NCBI GenBank assembly: GCA_913778205.1
Contig: CAJYUW010000055.1
Location: 1 to 58,915, forward strand
DNA length: 58,915 nucleotides
Direction of reading: 5' to 3'
From: an uncultured Curtobacterium sp.
Lineage (GTDB): Bacteria > Actinomycetota > Actinomycetes > Actinomycetales > Microbacteriaceae
This document shows, piece after piece, positions 25,444 through 32,446 of this stretch. The stretch's first letter is position 1; the number at the start of each line of letters is the position of its first letter. The translations under genes were made by a program, and so were the position numbers. A model generated the notes under the pieces. That model was not told where the DNA came from and did not search any database. It saw only the letters and a list, made by a program, of their open reading frames with translations.

Positions 25444-25449
25444 TAGGGT
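25444..25449 (+). promoter_or_regulatory. -10 box of a leaderless promoter for the MBL gene
   Basis: TAGGGT lies seven bases before ATG 25457. Confidence 0.55.
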
Positions 25450-25456
25450 CGCCGGC

Positions 25457-26095
25457 ATGGAGGTCACGAAGCTCGAACACGCCTGCCAGGTCCTCACCCG
25501 CGACGGGGTCCGGCTCGTCCTCGACCCGGGGAACCTCACGCGCCCGCTCGACCTCACCGGCGTGGCCGCCGTCGTCGTCACGCACGCACACCCCGACCAC
25601 GTCACGCCCGATCAGGTCCGACGGGTCCTCGACGGGAACCCCGACGCCGTCGTGATCGGCCCTGCCGGGGTCGCCGCCGCGCTCGCCGACGCCGGGGTGG
25701 CGGTCGACGTCGTCACCGACGGGGACGCCCGTTCGGTCGGGCCGTTCGCACTCACGTTCCACGGAACCCGCCACAACCTCATCCACTCCAGCGTGCCCGT
25801 CGTCGACAACACCGGCGTGCTCGTCGACGGGCGGCTCTTCCACCCCGGGGACGCGTACACCGTCCCGTCGGTCCCGGTCGAGGTCCTCGCGACCCCGATC
25901 GGTGCGCCGTGGCTCAAGGTCGGCGAGCTCATGGACTGGGTCGCCGCCGTCGCGCCGCGGCGCGCGTACCCGATCCACGAGGCGACCCTGTCCGAGGTCG
26001 GCTACGACATGCACGTCGCGCGGCTCCGCGAAGTGGTCGAGCCCGGCGGCGGCGAGGTGACACTGCTCGCCCCCGGCGACACCGACACGGTCTGA
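25457..26095 (+). CDS. metallo-beta-lactamase-fold hydrolase
   Basis: 212 aa from ATG 25457, set by the -10 box seven bases upstream. It carries THAHPDH (about residues 40-46, the metal-binding HxHxDH), an HNLIH stretch, FHPGDAY (about 129-135, further metal Asp) and YPIHEA (about 175), so the two-metal site is complete. It resembles the UlaG/YtnP-like single-domain hydrolases of the superfamily. The substrate cannot be predicted. It has its own promoter, and is followed by a short palindrome that probably ends the transcript before the tRNA genes. Confidence 0.85.
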   Translation: MEVTKLEHACQVLTRDGVRLVLDPGNLTRPLDLTGVAAVVVTHAHPDHVTPDQVRRVLDGNPDAVVIGPAGVAAALADAGVAVDVVTDGDARSVGPFALTFHGTRHNLIHSSVPVVDNTGVLVDGRLFHPGDAYTVPSVPVEVLATPIGAPWLKVGELMDWVAAVAPRRAYPIHEATLSEVGYDMHVARLREVVEPGGGEVTLLAPGDTDTV

Positions 26096-26110
26096 CGGAC
26101 GCGGGTCGCG

Positions 26111-26142
26111 TGCCGGCCGGGAGGCGCGCCTCCCGTCCGGCA
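26111..26142 (+). terminator. inverted repeat after the MBL gene
   Basis: TGCCGGCCGGGAGGCG is followed by CGCCTCCCGTCCGGCA, complementary except for one pair. It is a short member of the GGAGGC palindrome family without the CACGGTGCC part, 16 bases after the stop. Confidence 0.65.
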
Positions 26143-26209
26143 CGGCGGCCACCGCGCAGCCGGGGTCGGGTCGGCCACCACGCGGCACACCCGGGCGACA
26201 CGCCTCGTT

Positions 26210-26238
26210 TTGGCGAGGGGCGGGCGCTGTGCCATACT
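26210..26238 (+). promoter_or_regulatory. promoter of the tRNA-Glu pair
   Basis: TTGGCG (26210-26215), 17 bases, CATACT (26233-26238). The first tRNA starts 18 bases later. No separate promoter is seen between the two tRNA genes. Confidence 0.6.
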
Positions 26239-26255
26239 TGTCGAGTTGTCGGAAC

Positions 26256-26331
26256 GGCCCCATCGTATAGCGGCCTAGTACGTCGCCCTCTCACGGCGGT
26301 AACGCGGGTTCGAATCCCGCTGGGGTCACCA
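26256..26331 (+). tRNA. tRNA-Glu (anticodon CTC), copy 1
   Basis: 76 nt including an encoded CCA. The acceptor stem GGCCCCA pairs with TGGGGTC. The anticodon loop CTCTCAC gives CTC. The T arm is GCGGG-TTCGAAT-CCCGC. All arms close normally. Confidence 0.97.
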
Positions 26332-26388
26332 CAGGTGGCTGTCCTCCGAGTCCGACAACACGTGCGCCCCGCTCTCGAGCAGGACCAC

Positions 26389-26464
26389 GGCCCCATCGTA
26401 TAGCGGCCTAGTACGTCGCCCTCTCACGGCGGTAACGCGGGTTCGAATCCCGCTGGGGTCACCA
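26389..26464 (+). tRNA. tRNA-Glu (anticodon CTC), copy 2
   Basis: Identical over all 76 nt to the copy at 26256. The 57-bp spacer between the two shows no similarity to the flank downstream of copy 2, so the duplication covers just the tRNA. Confidence 0.97.
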
Positions 26465-26466
26465 CG

Positions 26467-26498
26467 GAACGCCCCGCTCCAGCAGGAGCGGGGCGTTC
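26467..26498 (+). terminator. terminator of the tRNA operon
   Basis: GAACGCCCCGCTCC, loop AGCA, then GGAGCGGGGCGTTC: a perfect 14-bp stem starting two bases after the CCA of the second tRNA. Confidence 0.85.
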
Positions 26499-26530
26499 GT
26501 CGTCCCCGGCCCGGTGTCCGCGGCATCGCG

Positions 26531-26536
26531 TACGGT
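26531..26536 (+). promoter_or_regulatory. -10 box of a leaderless promoter for the reverse transcriptase
   Basis: TACGGT lies six bases before GTG 26543. This favours that start and leaves no room for a 5' leader RNA on the same transcript. Confidence 0.45.
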
Positions 26537-26542
26537 GAGCGC

Positions 26543-28036
26543 GTGGAGTTCCCGGGGGAGGCGGATGACGTACGCGGTACGTCGTCCTCTCCGGGGTCAC
26601 CCCGGGGTACGCAGGACCAGCAGGACACCACGCCCCGAGCGGGCGGGCGCGCTCCGCGCGCGTTGCCGCACGGAGGCACCGACGGGTCCCCCGGGAACGC
26701 CACGCCCCTCGACGTGGTCGCGGTCGCCCTCGCGGACGGCTTCCTCGCCGCGGACGCCTGGGACCTCCCGACGCTCCGGGCGGCGGGCTTCGACGTGGTC
26801 GGGATCGAGCGGTCGTTCGTCGGTGCTGCCGTGGTCGCCGCCCTCGACGCGTTCCCCCGGGCACCCACGGACGCTCCTCGCGCCCTGGCCGCCGTGCTCG
26901 CCGCGACGCCGCGACTGGTCTCCGAGCACGGTCGTCGACTGCGGAGCCGACCCGTCCGGGTGCTCTCGCGCCGGGTCGCGCCGGCTCGTGTCGGTCGGCA
27001 CGTCGACGGACCACTCGCCGTCGACACCCTGCCCGAGCTGGCCCGGGCACTCGGCCTGACCGTGGGGCGGCTCCTCTGGCTCGCGGACACGAAGGGGTGG
27101 AACCGTCGCGCCGACCCGGACGGCCCGCTGCACCACTACCGGCACACCTGGACCGTCCGCCCGGGCCGGACCCCGCGGCTCCTCGAAGCGCCGATGCACC
27201 TGCTCCGCCGGGCGCAGCGCACCGTCCTCGACGAGCTGTTGACGGCCATGCCGGTCCACGACGCGGCGCACGGGTTCGTCCCGGGCCGGAGCGTCGTGAC
27301 GAGCGCGGCCCGACACGTCGGTGCCGAGGTCGTCGTGGCGATGGACCTCACCTCGTTCTTCGCCACGGTGCGGGCGCCGAGTGTCTACGGGGTGTTCCGG
27401 GGTGCCGGACTCGCGGAGCCGCTGGCCCACGTGCTCACCGGGCTCTGCGTGCACGAGGTCCCGCCGCACGTCCTGCGCGCGATGCCCGGCGACGGCGGCG
27501 GGTCCCTCGACGAGCGGGCCGCCCTGCGTCGGGCGCTGACCGAGGCGCACCTGCCGCAGGGGGCGCCGACCTCGCCGGCGCTCGCGAACCTGGTGCTGCG
27601 GCACCTCGACGCCCGGCTCACCGGCTGGGCCGCCGCGGCCGGAGCGACCTACACGCGGTACGCGGACGACCTGACGTTCAGCGGGGGAGCGGCGCTGGCC
27701 GCCCGGGTCGACGCCTTCACCGCCGGGGTCGACCGGATCGTCCGTGACCAGGGGCACGGGGTGAACCCGCACAAGACCCGGGTGCGCCGGCGGGGTGTCC
27801 GGCAGTCGGTCACGGGCGTCGTCGTGAACGACCGGCTCTCGCCCGGTCGCGCGGAGGTCGACCGGCTGCACGCGATCCTGCACAACTGCGTCCGGCACGG
27901 TCCGGCGTCGCAGAACCGCGACGGCCACCCCGAGTTCCGGGAGCACCTGCTCGGGCGCATCGGCTGGGTCGGCCAGACGCACCCTGCTCGGGCGGCGCGG
28001 CTGCGCGCGGAGTTCGACCAGATCGACTGGCGCTGA
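26543..28036 (+). CDS. retron-type reverse transcriptase with long N-terminal extension
   Basis: 497 aa from GTG 26543. Later in-frame candidates are TTG 26663 and GTG 26714. RT motifs run HGFVPGRSVVTSA (about residue 240), AMDLTSFFATV (about 266-276), LPQGAPTSPALANLVLRHLD (about 336-355), the catalytic YADD (373-376) and VNPHKTRVRRRGVRQSVTG. The C-terminus ends NCVRHGPASQNRDGHPEF, typical of chromosomal retron-like enzymes. The first 160 residues resemble the extension of myxobacterial retron RTs in length only, and the first 55 are low-complexity. Cognate RNA and effector partner are not visible: upstream are the tRNA genes, downstream RidA. Hairpins lie in the 5' part of the frame at 26563-26587 and 26591-26605. 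It may be a defence gene, but that is inference. Confidence 0.88.
   Translation: MEFPGEADDVRGTSSSPGSPRGTQDQQDTTPRAGGRAPRALPHGGTDGSPGNATPLDVVAVALADGFLAADAWDLPTLRAAGFDVVGIERSFVGAAVVAALDAFPRAPTDAPRALAAVLAATPRLVSEHGRRLRSRPVRVLSRRVAPARVGRHVDGPLAVDTLPELARALGLTVGRLLWLADTKGWNRRADPDGPLHHYRHTWTVRPGRTPRLLEAPMHLLRRAQRTVLDELLTAMPVHDAAHGFVPGRSVVTSAARHVGAEVVVAMDLTSFFATVRAPSVYGVFRGAGLAEPLAHVLTGLCVHEVPPHVLRAMPGDGGGSLDERAALRRALTEAHLPQGAPTSPALANLVLRHLDARLTGWAAAAGATYTRYADDLTFSGGAALAARVDAFTAGVDRIVRDQGHGVNPHKTRVRRRGVRQSVTGVVVNDRLSPGRAEVDRLHAILHNCVRHGPASQNRDGHPEFREHLLGRIGWVGQTHPARAARLRAEFDQIDWR
26563..26605 (+). other. paired hairpins in the 5' part of the reverse transcriptase frame
   Basis: GGATGACGTAC (26563-26573) pairs with GTACGTCGTCC (26577-26587) over 11 bp with one G-U. 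CCGGGG (26591-26596) pairs with CCCCGG (26600-26605). GCGTAC at 26528 and GTACGC at 26607 could close the pair. This part of the protein is low-complexity, so the DNA may be selected as RNA structure. It is a candidate for the missing retron RNA but is shorter than known ones. Confidence 0.35.
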
Positions 28037-28063
28037 CCGACGGCTGCCTGGCAGGGTCGGTGC

Positions 28064-28471
28064 ATGCCCTCCGTCGTGCAGCTCATCCGGTCAGCAGCGC
28101 TCACCGACGTCGCGGAGTACGCCTACGCCGCGACGGCGCCGGCGGACGCACGGCTCGTCTTCCTCGCGGGCGCCTGCCCCCTCGACGCGGACGGCCGGAC
28201 GGTGGCGGTCGGTGACCACGCCGGCCAGGCCGAGCAGTGCGTCGCGAACCTCCGGACAGCGCTCGCCGCGGCCGGGGCCACGCTCGACGACCTCGTCAGC
28301 ACCCGGGTGCTCGTCGCTTCGTCGCGACAGGCGGACCTCGTGTCGGCGTGGGAGGTCGTGCGGCGGGCGATGGGGGACCACGACGTGCCGAGCACTCTCC
28401 TCGGCGTCACCGTCCTCGGGTACGACGACCAGTTGGTCGAGGTCGAGGCGGTCGCGGCCGTCGTCGACTGA
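28064..28471 (+). CDS. RidA/YjgF-family protein
   Basis: 135 aa from ATG 28064 (CAGGGT six bases upstream could be a weak leaderless -10). It has the family layout DARLVFLAGACPLDADGRTV, GQAEQCVANLRTALAAAGAT, STRVLVASSRQADLVSAWEV and VLGYDDQLVEVEAVA. RidA proteins hydrolyse reactive enamine/imine intermediates made by PLP enzymes. The family's usual catalytic Arg in the R-x-Y/F-x-V segment is at STRVLV. It is 27 bases after the reverse transcriptase gene, so they could share a transcript, but a functional link is not evident. Confidence 0.85.
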   Translation: MPSVVQLIRSAALTDVAEYAYAATAPADARLVFLAGACPLDADGRTVAVGDHAGQAEQCVANLRTALAAAGATLDDLVSTRVLVASSRQADLVSAWEVVRRAMGDHDVPSTLLGVTVLGYDDQLVEVEAVAAVVD

Positions 28472-28490
28472 GCCTGCTGCGCGGCAGTCG

Positions 28491-28587
28491 ACCAGCGCCG
28501 CGTCGGCCGATCAGCGCCGCGTCAGCCCAGCAGCGCCGCGTCGGCCGGTCAGCGCCGCGGCGAGCCGGTGAGCGCCGCGGCGAGCCG
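28491..28587. repeat. 19/20-bp tandem repeat across the 3' end of the ATP-grasp gene
   Basis: Five imperfect units with the core CAGCGCCGCG begin at 28491, 28510, 28529, 28548 and 28568. The minus-strand stop codon (28549-28551) lies in the fourth. The last coding residues of the ATP-grasp protein (AALTGSPRR) are therefore repeat sequence. Confidence 0.85.
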
Positions 28588-29421
28588 GTCGGCTGCCGCG
28601 GCGTCGGCCTGGGGCAGGAAGAGCGACGGCTCGACCAGTTCGAGCTCCAGCACCTGCGACGACCCGTCCTCGGCCCGGACCAGGTCGACACGGGCGTAGG
28701 GCAACGGCCCGAAGCGCTCGGTGACGAACGCCACGGCCGCACTGGCCACCGCGACCTGTTCGGCCGTCGCGACGTGCGGCGCGTTCACCTCGGCGGCGAA
28801 GAGCCCCTCGACCAGGCCGGCCTCGGGCAGCGCGACCCGCTTGCTCGCCGCGTGGCTGTACTCGCCCCCGAGGAACACGAGCGGCCACTCGCCGTCGACC
28901 GGCACCGAGTCCACGAACGGCTGGACGAGCACGACCTGCCCGGCCGCGTGCAGGCCGCGGACGTGGTCGGCCGCGACGGCGTGCTGATCCGGGCCGAACG
29001 ACGACGCCCCGCGGCTGCCGGCGCCCACAGCGGGCTTCACGACGAACCGCCCCTCCGGGAACGCCACGCGCTCGCCGGGCGGCACGAAGCGCGTCGGCGT
29101 GGTCGGCACCCCGGCGTCGTCGAGCTCACGGAGGTACCGCTTGTCCGTGCTCCAGAGCACCGCGGGCAGGGGGTTGACGAGCTCGGTCGCGACCTCGACC
29201 CGGCGCAGCCACGCGACGAACTCGTCGAGGCGGTCGTCGTAGTCCCAGGTGGACCGGAGGACGACCCGCTCGTACCCGGACCAGTCCACGTCCGGGTCGT
29301 CCCAGTCGACGACGTCGACCGTGACCCCGAGGCGGCGGATCGCGGCGAGCGCGAGCTCCTCGTCCTCGTCGAGGCCCCGTGCGGGGCGGGTGGTCGTCCA
29401 GGCGAGGGTCGAGATCGTCAC
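28549..29421 (-). CDS. ATP-grasp enzyme (cycloserine-synthesis DcsG/RimK-like)
   Basis: 290 aa from GTG 29421, six bases after CACACT, a weak -10; GTG 29424 is equally possible. The start VTISTLAWTTTRPARGLDED, then DVVDWDDPDVDWSGYERVVL and LRSTWDYDDRLDEFVAWL, match the small ATP-grasp group that includes DcsG. Nucleotide-binding segments are GRFVVKPAVGAGSRG (about residue 150) and VLVQPFVDSVPVDGEW; the metal/ATP end is ARVDLVRAEDG with LELELVEPSLFL. Such enzymes ligate a carboxylate to an amine through an acylphosphate. The substrate is not known. It is divergent from the crcB operon, and its C-terminus is made of repeat DNA. Confidence 0.8.
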   Translation of the reverse strand: MTISTLAWTTTRPARGLDEDEELALAAIRRLGVTVDVVDWDDPDVDWSGYERVVLRSTWDYDDRLDEFVAWLRRVEVATELVNPLPAVLWSTDKRYLRELDDAGVPTTPTRFVPPGERVAFPEGRFVVKPAVGAGSRGASSFGPDQHAVAADHVRGLHAAGQVVLVQPFVDSVPVDGEWPLVFLGGEYSHAASKRVALPEAGLVEGLFAAEVNAPHVATAEQVAVASAAVAFVTERFGPLPYARVDLVRAEDGSSQVLELELVEPSLFLPQADAAAADRLAAALTGSPRR

Positions 29422-29457
29422 CACCCCAGTGTGACGGCTCGCCGACCGCGCTCGCGC

Positions 29458-29463
29458 TACAGT
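29458..29463 (+). promoter_or_regulatory. possible -10 of the crcB operon
   Basis: TACAGT without a good -35. Transcription from here would give a leader of roughly 115 nt that holds the hairpin at 29529-29580. Confidence 0.35.
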
Positions 29464-29528
29464 GGGGTCGTCGTCAGACCCGGCAGTGGGGCCTGCCGGA
29501 CCCAACCGCGGTCGAGCCGCCAACGGTC

Positions 29529-29580
29529 CCTATCCCGAGAAGAGTCGCACGCGCCACGGTGCTGCGTGCTCGGCGATAGG
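29529..29580 (+). promoter_or_regulatory. structured leader that pairs with the crcB ribosome site
   Basis: CCTATCCCGAG (29529-29539) pairs with CTCGGCGATAGG (29569-29580) with one bulged base, and an inner CACGC/GCGTG helix extends it. The 3' strand runs into AGGAG (29578-29582), the ribosome binding site of the ATG at 29587, so the site is partly hidden when folded. The sequence does not match the fluoride riboswitch consensus (no GCUGAUG). Translation control by another signal is inferred. Confidence 0.45.
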
Positions 29581-29586
29581 AGAACC

Positions 29587-30066
29587 ATGCCCCCGGAACG
29601 ACCAGGGTCCCCCGAGGATCCGGGAGCGCCCGGACGCCCCGTGCACCTGCGCGGGCGGTACCTCGGGCTCGTCGCCGTCGGCGGAGCGATCGGCACCGGG
29701 GCCCGTGCCGCGCTCGCCGCTGCGTTCCCGCCCGGAGCCGGGATCAGCTGGACGATCCTCGTGATCAACGTCGTCGGTGCGTTCTGCCTCGGGCTGCTGC
29801 TCGAGGCACTCGCGCACCGCGGGCCGGACGTGGGCGGCCGTCGGGCCCTCCGGTTGTTCGTCGGCACGGGCGTCCTCGGCGGCTTCACCACGTACAGCAC
29901 GCTCGCGGACGACACCGCCCAGCTCCTCGACGTCGGCCGCTGGGGAGCGGGCGCCGGGTACGCACTCCTCTCGGTCGTGCTCGGGCTGGCCGCCGTCGCG
30001 GTCGGGGTCGTCGTCGCGGGTCGGCTCCGTCCGAGTGGTGCGCGCGGACCGGGAGGTGCCGCGTGA
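29587..30066 (+). CDS. crcB: CrcB/Fluc fluoride channel subunit 1
   Basis: 159 aa from ATG 29587 with TAGGAGA upstream. A 24-residue Pro-rich start precedes four membrane segments. Family marks are VGGAIGTGARAAL, WTILVINVVGAFCLGLLLE (the conserved Asn) and GVLGGFTTYSTLADDTAQLL (about residues 97-116, the fluoride-lining Phe and Thr/Ser). Fluc channels let toxic fluoride leave the cell and are dual-topology dimers. The next gene overlaps by GTGA and encodes a second subunit, so a heterodimer is expected. Its ribosome site is hidden in a leader hairpin. Confidence 0.92.
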   Translation: MPPERPGSPEDPGAPGRPVHLRGRYLGLVAVGGAIGTGARAALAAAFPPGAGISWTILVINVVGAFCLGLLLEALAHRGPDVGGRRALRLFVGTGVLGGFTTYSTLADDTAQLLDVGRWGAGAGYALLSVVLGLAAVAVGVVVAGRLRPSGARGPGGAA

Positions 30067-30437
30067 ACCCCCTCGAACTCCTCGTCGTCGCGGTCGGCGG
30101 CGGGATCGGCGCCGCCCTGCGCTTCCTCCTCGACGGTGTGGTCAAGCCGCGCGTCCCCGGGTTCCCGGTCGCCACGCTCCTCATCAACGTGTCCGGCTCG
30201 CTCGTCCTCGGGATCGTCACGGGTGCCGGTCAGGCCGGCGCGTTGCCGCTCCCGGTGGTCGCCGTGCTCGGGACGGGCATGATGGGTGGGTACACGACGT
30301 TCTCGACGGCGAGCGTCGAGACCGTGCAGCTCCTCCGATCCGGCAAGCCCCGGCTCGCCGTCCTGAACGGCCTCGGGATGCTCGTCGTCTCGGTCGGCGC
30401 AGCCGCGCTCGGCCTGCTCATCGGAAGGAACACATGA
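30063..30437 (+). CDS. crcB: CrcB/Fluc fluoride channel subunit 2
   Basis: 124 aa from GTG 30063, overlapping the previous stop. It has VGGGIGAALRFLLDG, VATLLINVSGSLVLGIVTG and TGMMGGYTTFSTASVETVQL, with four membrane segments. Paired crcB genes usually encode oppositely oriented subunits of one channel. It overlaps the histidine phosphatase gene by ATGA, so three genes are translated as a chain. Confidence 0.92.
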   Translation: MNPLELLVVAVGGGIGAALRFLLDGVVKPRVPGFPVATLLINVSGSLVLGIVTGAGQAGALPLPVVAVLGTGMMGGYTTFSTASVETVQLLRSGKPRLAVLNGLGMLVVSVGAAALGLLIGRNT

Positions 30438-31039
30438 CCTCGGAACGCCCCGGCGAACTCGTCCTCGTCCGACACGGAGAGACGGAGTGGTCGAAGAGCG
30501 GGCAGCACACCGGCCGCACCGACATCCCGCTCACGGAGAACGGCATCGAGCAGGCGAAGCGAGCCGGACGGTACCTCGCCGACCGCAGCTTCGCGCTGGC
30601 GCTGTCGAGCCCGCTGCAGCGCGCTCGGGACACCGCGCACCTGGTCGGGGTGGACCCGGAGCTCGACGAGGACCTCTACGAGTGGGACTACGGCGCGTAC
30701 GAGGGGCTGACCACGCCGCAGATCAAGGTGCAGCGGCACGGTCCGTGGGACCTCTGGACGGACGGGGTGCCGGCCGGTGACACCCCCGGTGAGAACGCGG
30801 CCGAGGTGCGGGTCCGCGTCGAGCGCGTGCTGAACCGCGTGCGGCCGGTGCTCGCCGAGGGCGACGACGCCATCGTCGTCGCGCACGGTCACGTCCTCCG
30901 CGCGCTCGGGGCCGCGTGGATCCGCCTGGCGCCGCAGGACGGTGCGGTGCTGAAGCTCGGCACCGCGACGGTGAGCTCGCTCGGCTACGAGCACGGGCGC
31001 CCGGTCATCGACTCCTGGAACGTCGAACCGCGCGACTGA
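30434..31039 (+). CDS. histidine phosphatase (phosphoglycerate mutase-like)
   Basis: 201 aa from ATG 30434 (GGAAGGAA ribosome site inside crcB). The catalytic LVRHGETEWS is at about residues 10-19, with ALSSPLQRARDTAHL, DYGAYEGLTT and the second catalytic IVVAHGHVLRAL (about 150-161). Members hydrolyse phosphate monoesters via a phosphohistidine. The short length and the QHTGRTDIPLTENGIEQA part match general phosphatases and not the glycolytic mutase. Its coupling to the fluoride channel genes suggests shared expression. A link to fluoride-sensitive phosphoryl metabolism is only a thought. Confidence 0.88.
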   Translation: MTSERPGELVLVRHGETEWSKSGQHTGRTDIPLTENGIEQAKRAGRYLADRSFALALSSPLQRARDTAHLVGVDPELDEDLYEWDYGAYEGLTTPQIKVQRHGPWDLWTDGVPAGDTPGENAAEVRVRVERVLNRVRPVLAEGDDAIVVAHGHVLRALGAAWIRLAPQDGAVLKLGTATVSSLGYEHGRPVIDSWNVEPRD

Positions 31040-31046
31040 CCTCACG

Positions 31047-31123
31047 CCGGAACCAGGTTCCGGACACCACACCGCGGAACAGTGCGGTGTTGTGTCCAGA
31101 ACCAGGTTCCGGGCACCACACCG
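31047..31123. terminator. nested palindromes between convergent genes
   Basis: CCGGAACCAGGTTCCGG is a palindrome at 31047-31063. GACACCACACCGC (31063-31075) pairs with GCGGTGTTGTGTC (31084-31096) over 12 of 13 bases. GAACCAGGTTCCGGACACCA recurs with one change at 31099, so a 25-bp unit is repeated with a period of 49. It separates the histidine phosphatase from the FUSC gene and can serve both as a terminator. Confidence 0.6.
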
Positions 31124-31172
31124 GTGTCCGGGCACAACACCGCACCGGCGTCCGGTCGCGCGCGCGTCGGCG

Positions 31173-32240
31173 TCAGACGGTGGGGATCGCGCTCGTCGCA
31201 CCGAGCGGCCGGCCACGCCGACGCTCCACCGCGCGCCCGACGACGAGCAGCGCGACGCTGACGAGGGCACCGAGGACGGTCTGCGCGATGCGGTCGAGTG
31301 CGAGGAGCGGCGGCGCCTCGGGCAGGCTCAGCCACGACACCGCGAGGGCGAGCGGCGTCAGGAACAGCAGCGTCACCGCGTAGTGCCGTGCGACGAAGAT
31401 CTCCGCGAAGAACTGCCCGACGACGGCGATCACGACGATCCACCACACGCCGGGCTCGAGCAGCAGGATCCCGACCGCGACGACGGTGCCGCCGACGGTC
31501 CCGATCACGCGCTGCCAGGCACGGCGGAGCGTGTGCCGCTGCCGGAGCGCCGGCAGCGTCGACACCACCGCGATCACCGCCCAGTACGGGTGGCCGAGTC
31601 CCGGGATCGCCACCGCGATGCCCCCGGCGACGAGCGACCCGACGACGTTGAGCGCCACGGTCTCGCGGAGCGCCGGGGTGCGCAGGACGTCGAGCGTGCG
31701 GTGCTTCCGCCCGCCGAGCGGCCGGAACCGGTGCGGCACGCGGGGGTGGAACACCCGCCGGAGCAGGGCGCCGGACATCGCCACGAGCCACGCCCACGCG
31801 ACGGAGCCGACGATCACGAGCAGGACCGTCGGGACGTCGGACGGCCGGAGCGGGACGAGCGAGGACACGACGAACGCGAACACCGGGAAGATCGGCTGGG
31901 CGGGGATCGTCTGCAGCACCGTGAGCGTGCACACTGCGACGACGAGCACGACCACGAGTCCGACCGCCTGCAGCCAGAGCGGGTGCCGGAGCAGCGCGAC
32001 GCCGATGCCCGCGAGCATGCACGCCGTCTGCAGCGCCGCCGCGACGCCCGTGGTGACGACCCGTTGCCGGTAGGGCTCCGTGGCACCGAAGATCGCGGTG
32101 AACCCGGCGAACGTCGCGAACGCCGCGTACCCGGGCATCCCCAGGGCGATGAGCACGGCGAGCGGCACGCCGCCGGCGATCGCGGCGCGGGCTGCGCCCT
32201 CGAGGTTCACGGTCCGGGTCGAGTGCGCAGCTGTCGTCAT
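31173..32240 (-). CDS. FUSC-family (aromatic acid exporter-like) membrane protein
   Basis: 355 aa from ATG 32240. ATG 32252 is also open but would have the GGGAGG ribosome site touching it. About ten membrane segments in two bundles: [20 protein letters not shown] with [16 protein letters not shown] at the start, and [20 protein letters not shown] with [20 protein letters not shown] in the second half, the FUSC-like repeat. Such proteins are thought to export aromatic acids or similar compounds. Its own regulator is not nearby. It is divergent from leuC across a 200-bp space. Confidence 0.8.
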   Translation of the reverse strand: MTTAAHSTRTVNLEGAARAAIAGGVPLAVLIALGMPGYAAFATFAGFTAIFGATEPYRQRVVTTGVAAALQTACMLAGIGVALLRHPLWLQAVGLVVVLVVAVCTLTVLQTIPAQPIFPVFAFVVSSLVPLRPSDVPTVLLVIVGSVAWAWLVAMSGALLRRVFHPRVPHRFRPLGGRKHRTLDVLRTPALRETVALNVVGSLVAGGIAVAIPGLGHPYWAVIAVVSTLPALRQRHTLRRAWQRVIGTVGGTVVAVGILLLEPGVWWIVVIAVVGQFFAEIFVARHYAVTLLFLTPLALAVSWLSLPEAPPLLALDRIAQTVLGALVSVALLVVGRAVERRRGRPLGATSAIPTV

Positions 32241-32288
32241 GTCGTCACCCATCCTCCCACCGCGACGGGTGTCGCCGACCCGCACCGT

Positions 32289-32322
32289 GCCTCCCGGCTG
32301 TGGCGACGTCCGGCCGGGAGGC
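32289..32322. other. inverted repeat in the leuC/FUSC divergent space
   Basis: GCCTCCCGGC (32289-32298) and GCCGGGAGGC (32313-32322) form a 10-bp stem with a 14-base loop. It uses the GGAGGC palindrome core but lies upstream of both genes, so it cannot be an ordinary terminator. Confidence 0.5.
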
Positions 32323-32366
32323 CCGTGGCGGGGCCTGCCACGCGCCTCCCGGCGGTGCGCACGCAC

Positions 32367-32390
32367 GTTGGTATACCAACCTGCTAGAGT
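32367..32390 (+). promoter_or_regulatory. leuC promoter with a perfect 14-bp operator palindrome
   Basis: GTTGGTATACCAAC (32367-32380) is a perfect palindrome, followed by a -10 TAGAGT (32385-32390). It occupies the -35/spacer region, so a bound protein would block the polymerase. The IclR-type regulators LtbR/NdgR control leuCD in other actinomycetes and are the natural candidates, but I cannot confirm their motif here. Confidence 0.65.
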
Positions 32391-32446
32391 GACCGGACCG
32401 AGTCGCGGGAGCGGCGTACCGACGTCAACGAGGAAGGGCCGGGCCG

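Noticed and set aside
26499..26714. Canonical retron msr-msd upstream of the reverse transcriptase
   Set aside because: No long a1/a2 pairing or msr with a branching G was found between the tRNA terminator and the RT, and a leaderless promoter leaves no room. It is kept only as a hypothesis.
27636..27700. Group II intron maturase as the identity of the RT
   Set aside because: There are no domain X or maturase motifs and no intron boundary structures. The RT motifs and C-terminus match retron-type enzymes better.
29471..29587. Fluoride riboswitch before crcB
   Set aside because: The leader lacks the conserved GGNGAUGG and GCUGAUG elements of the crcB motif. Only a hairpin over the ribosome site is supported.
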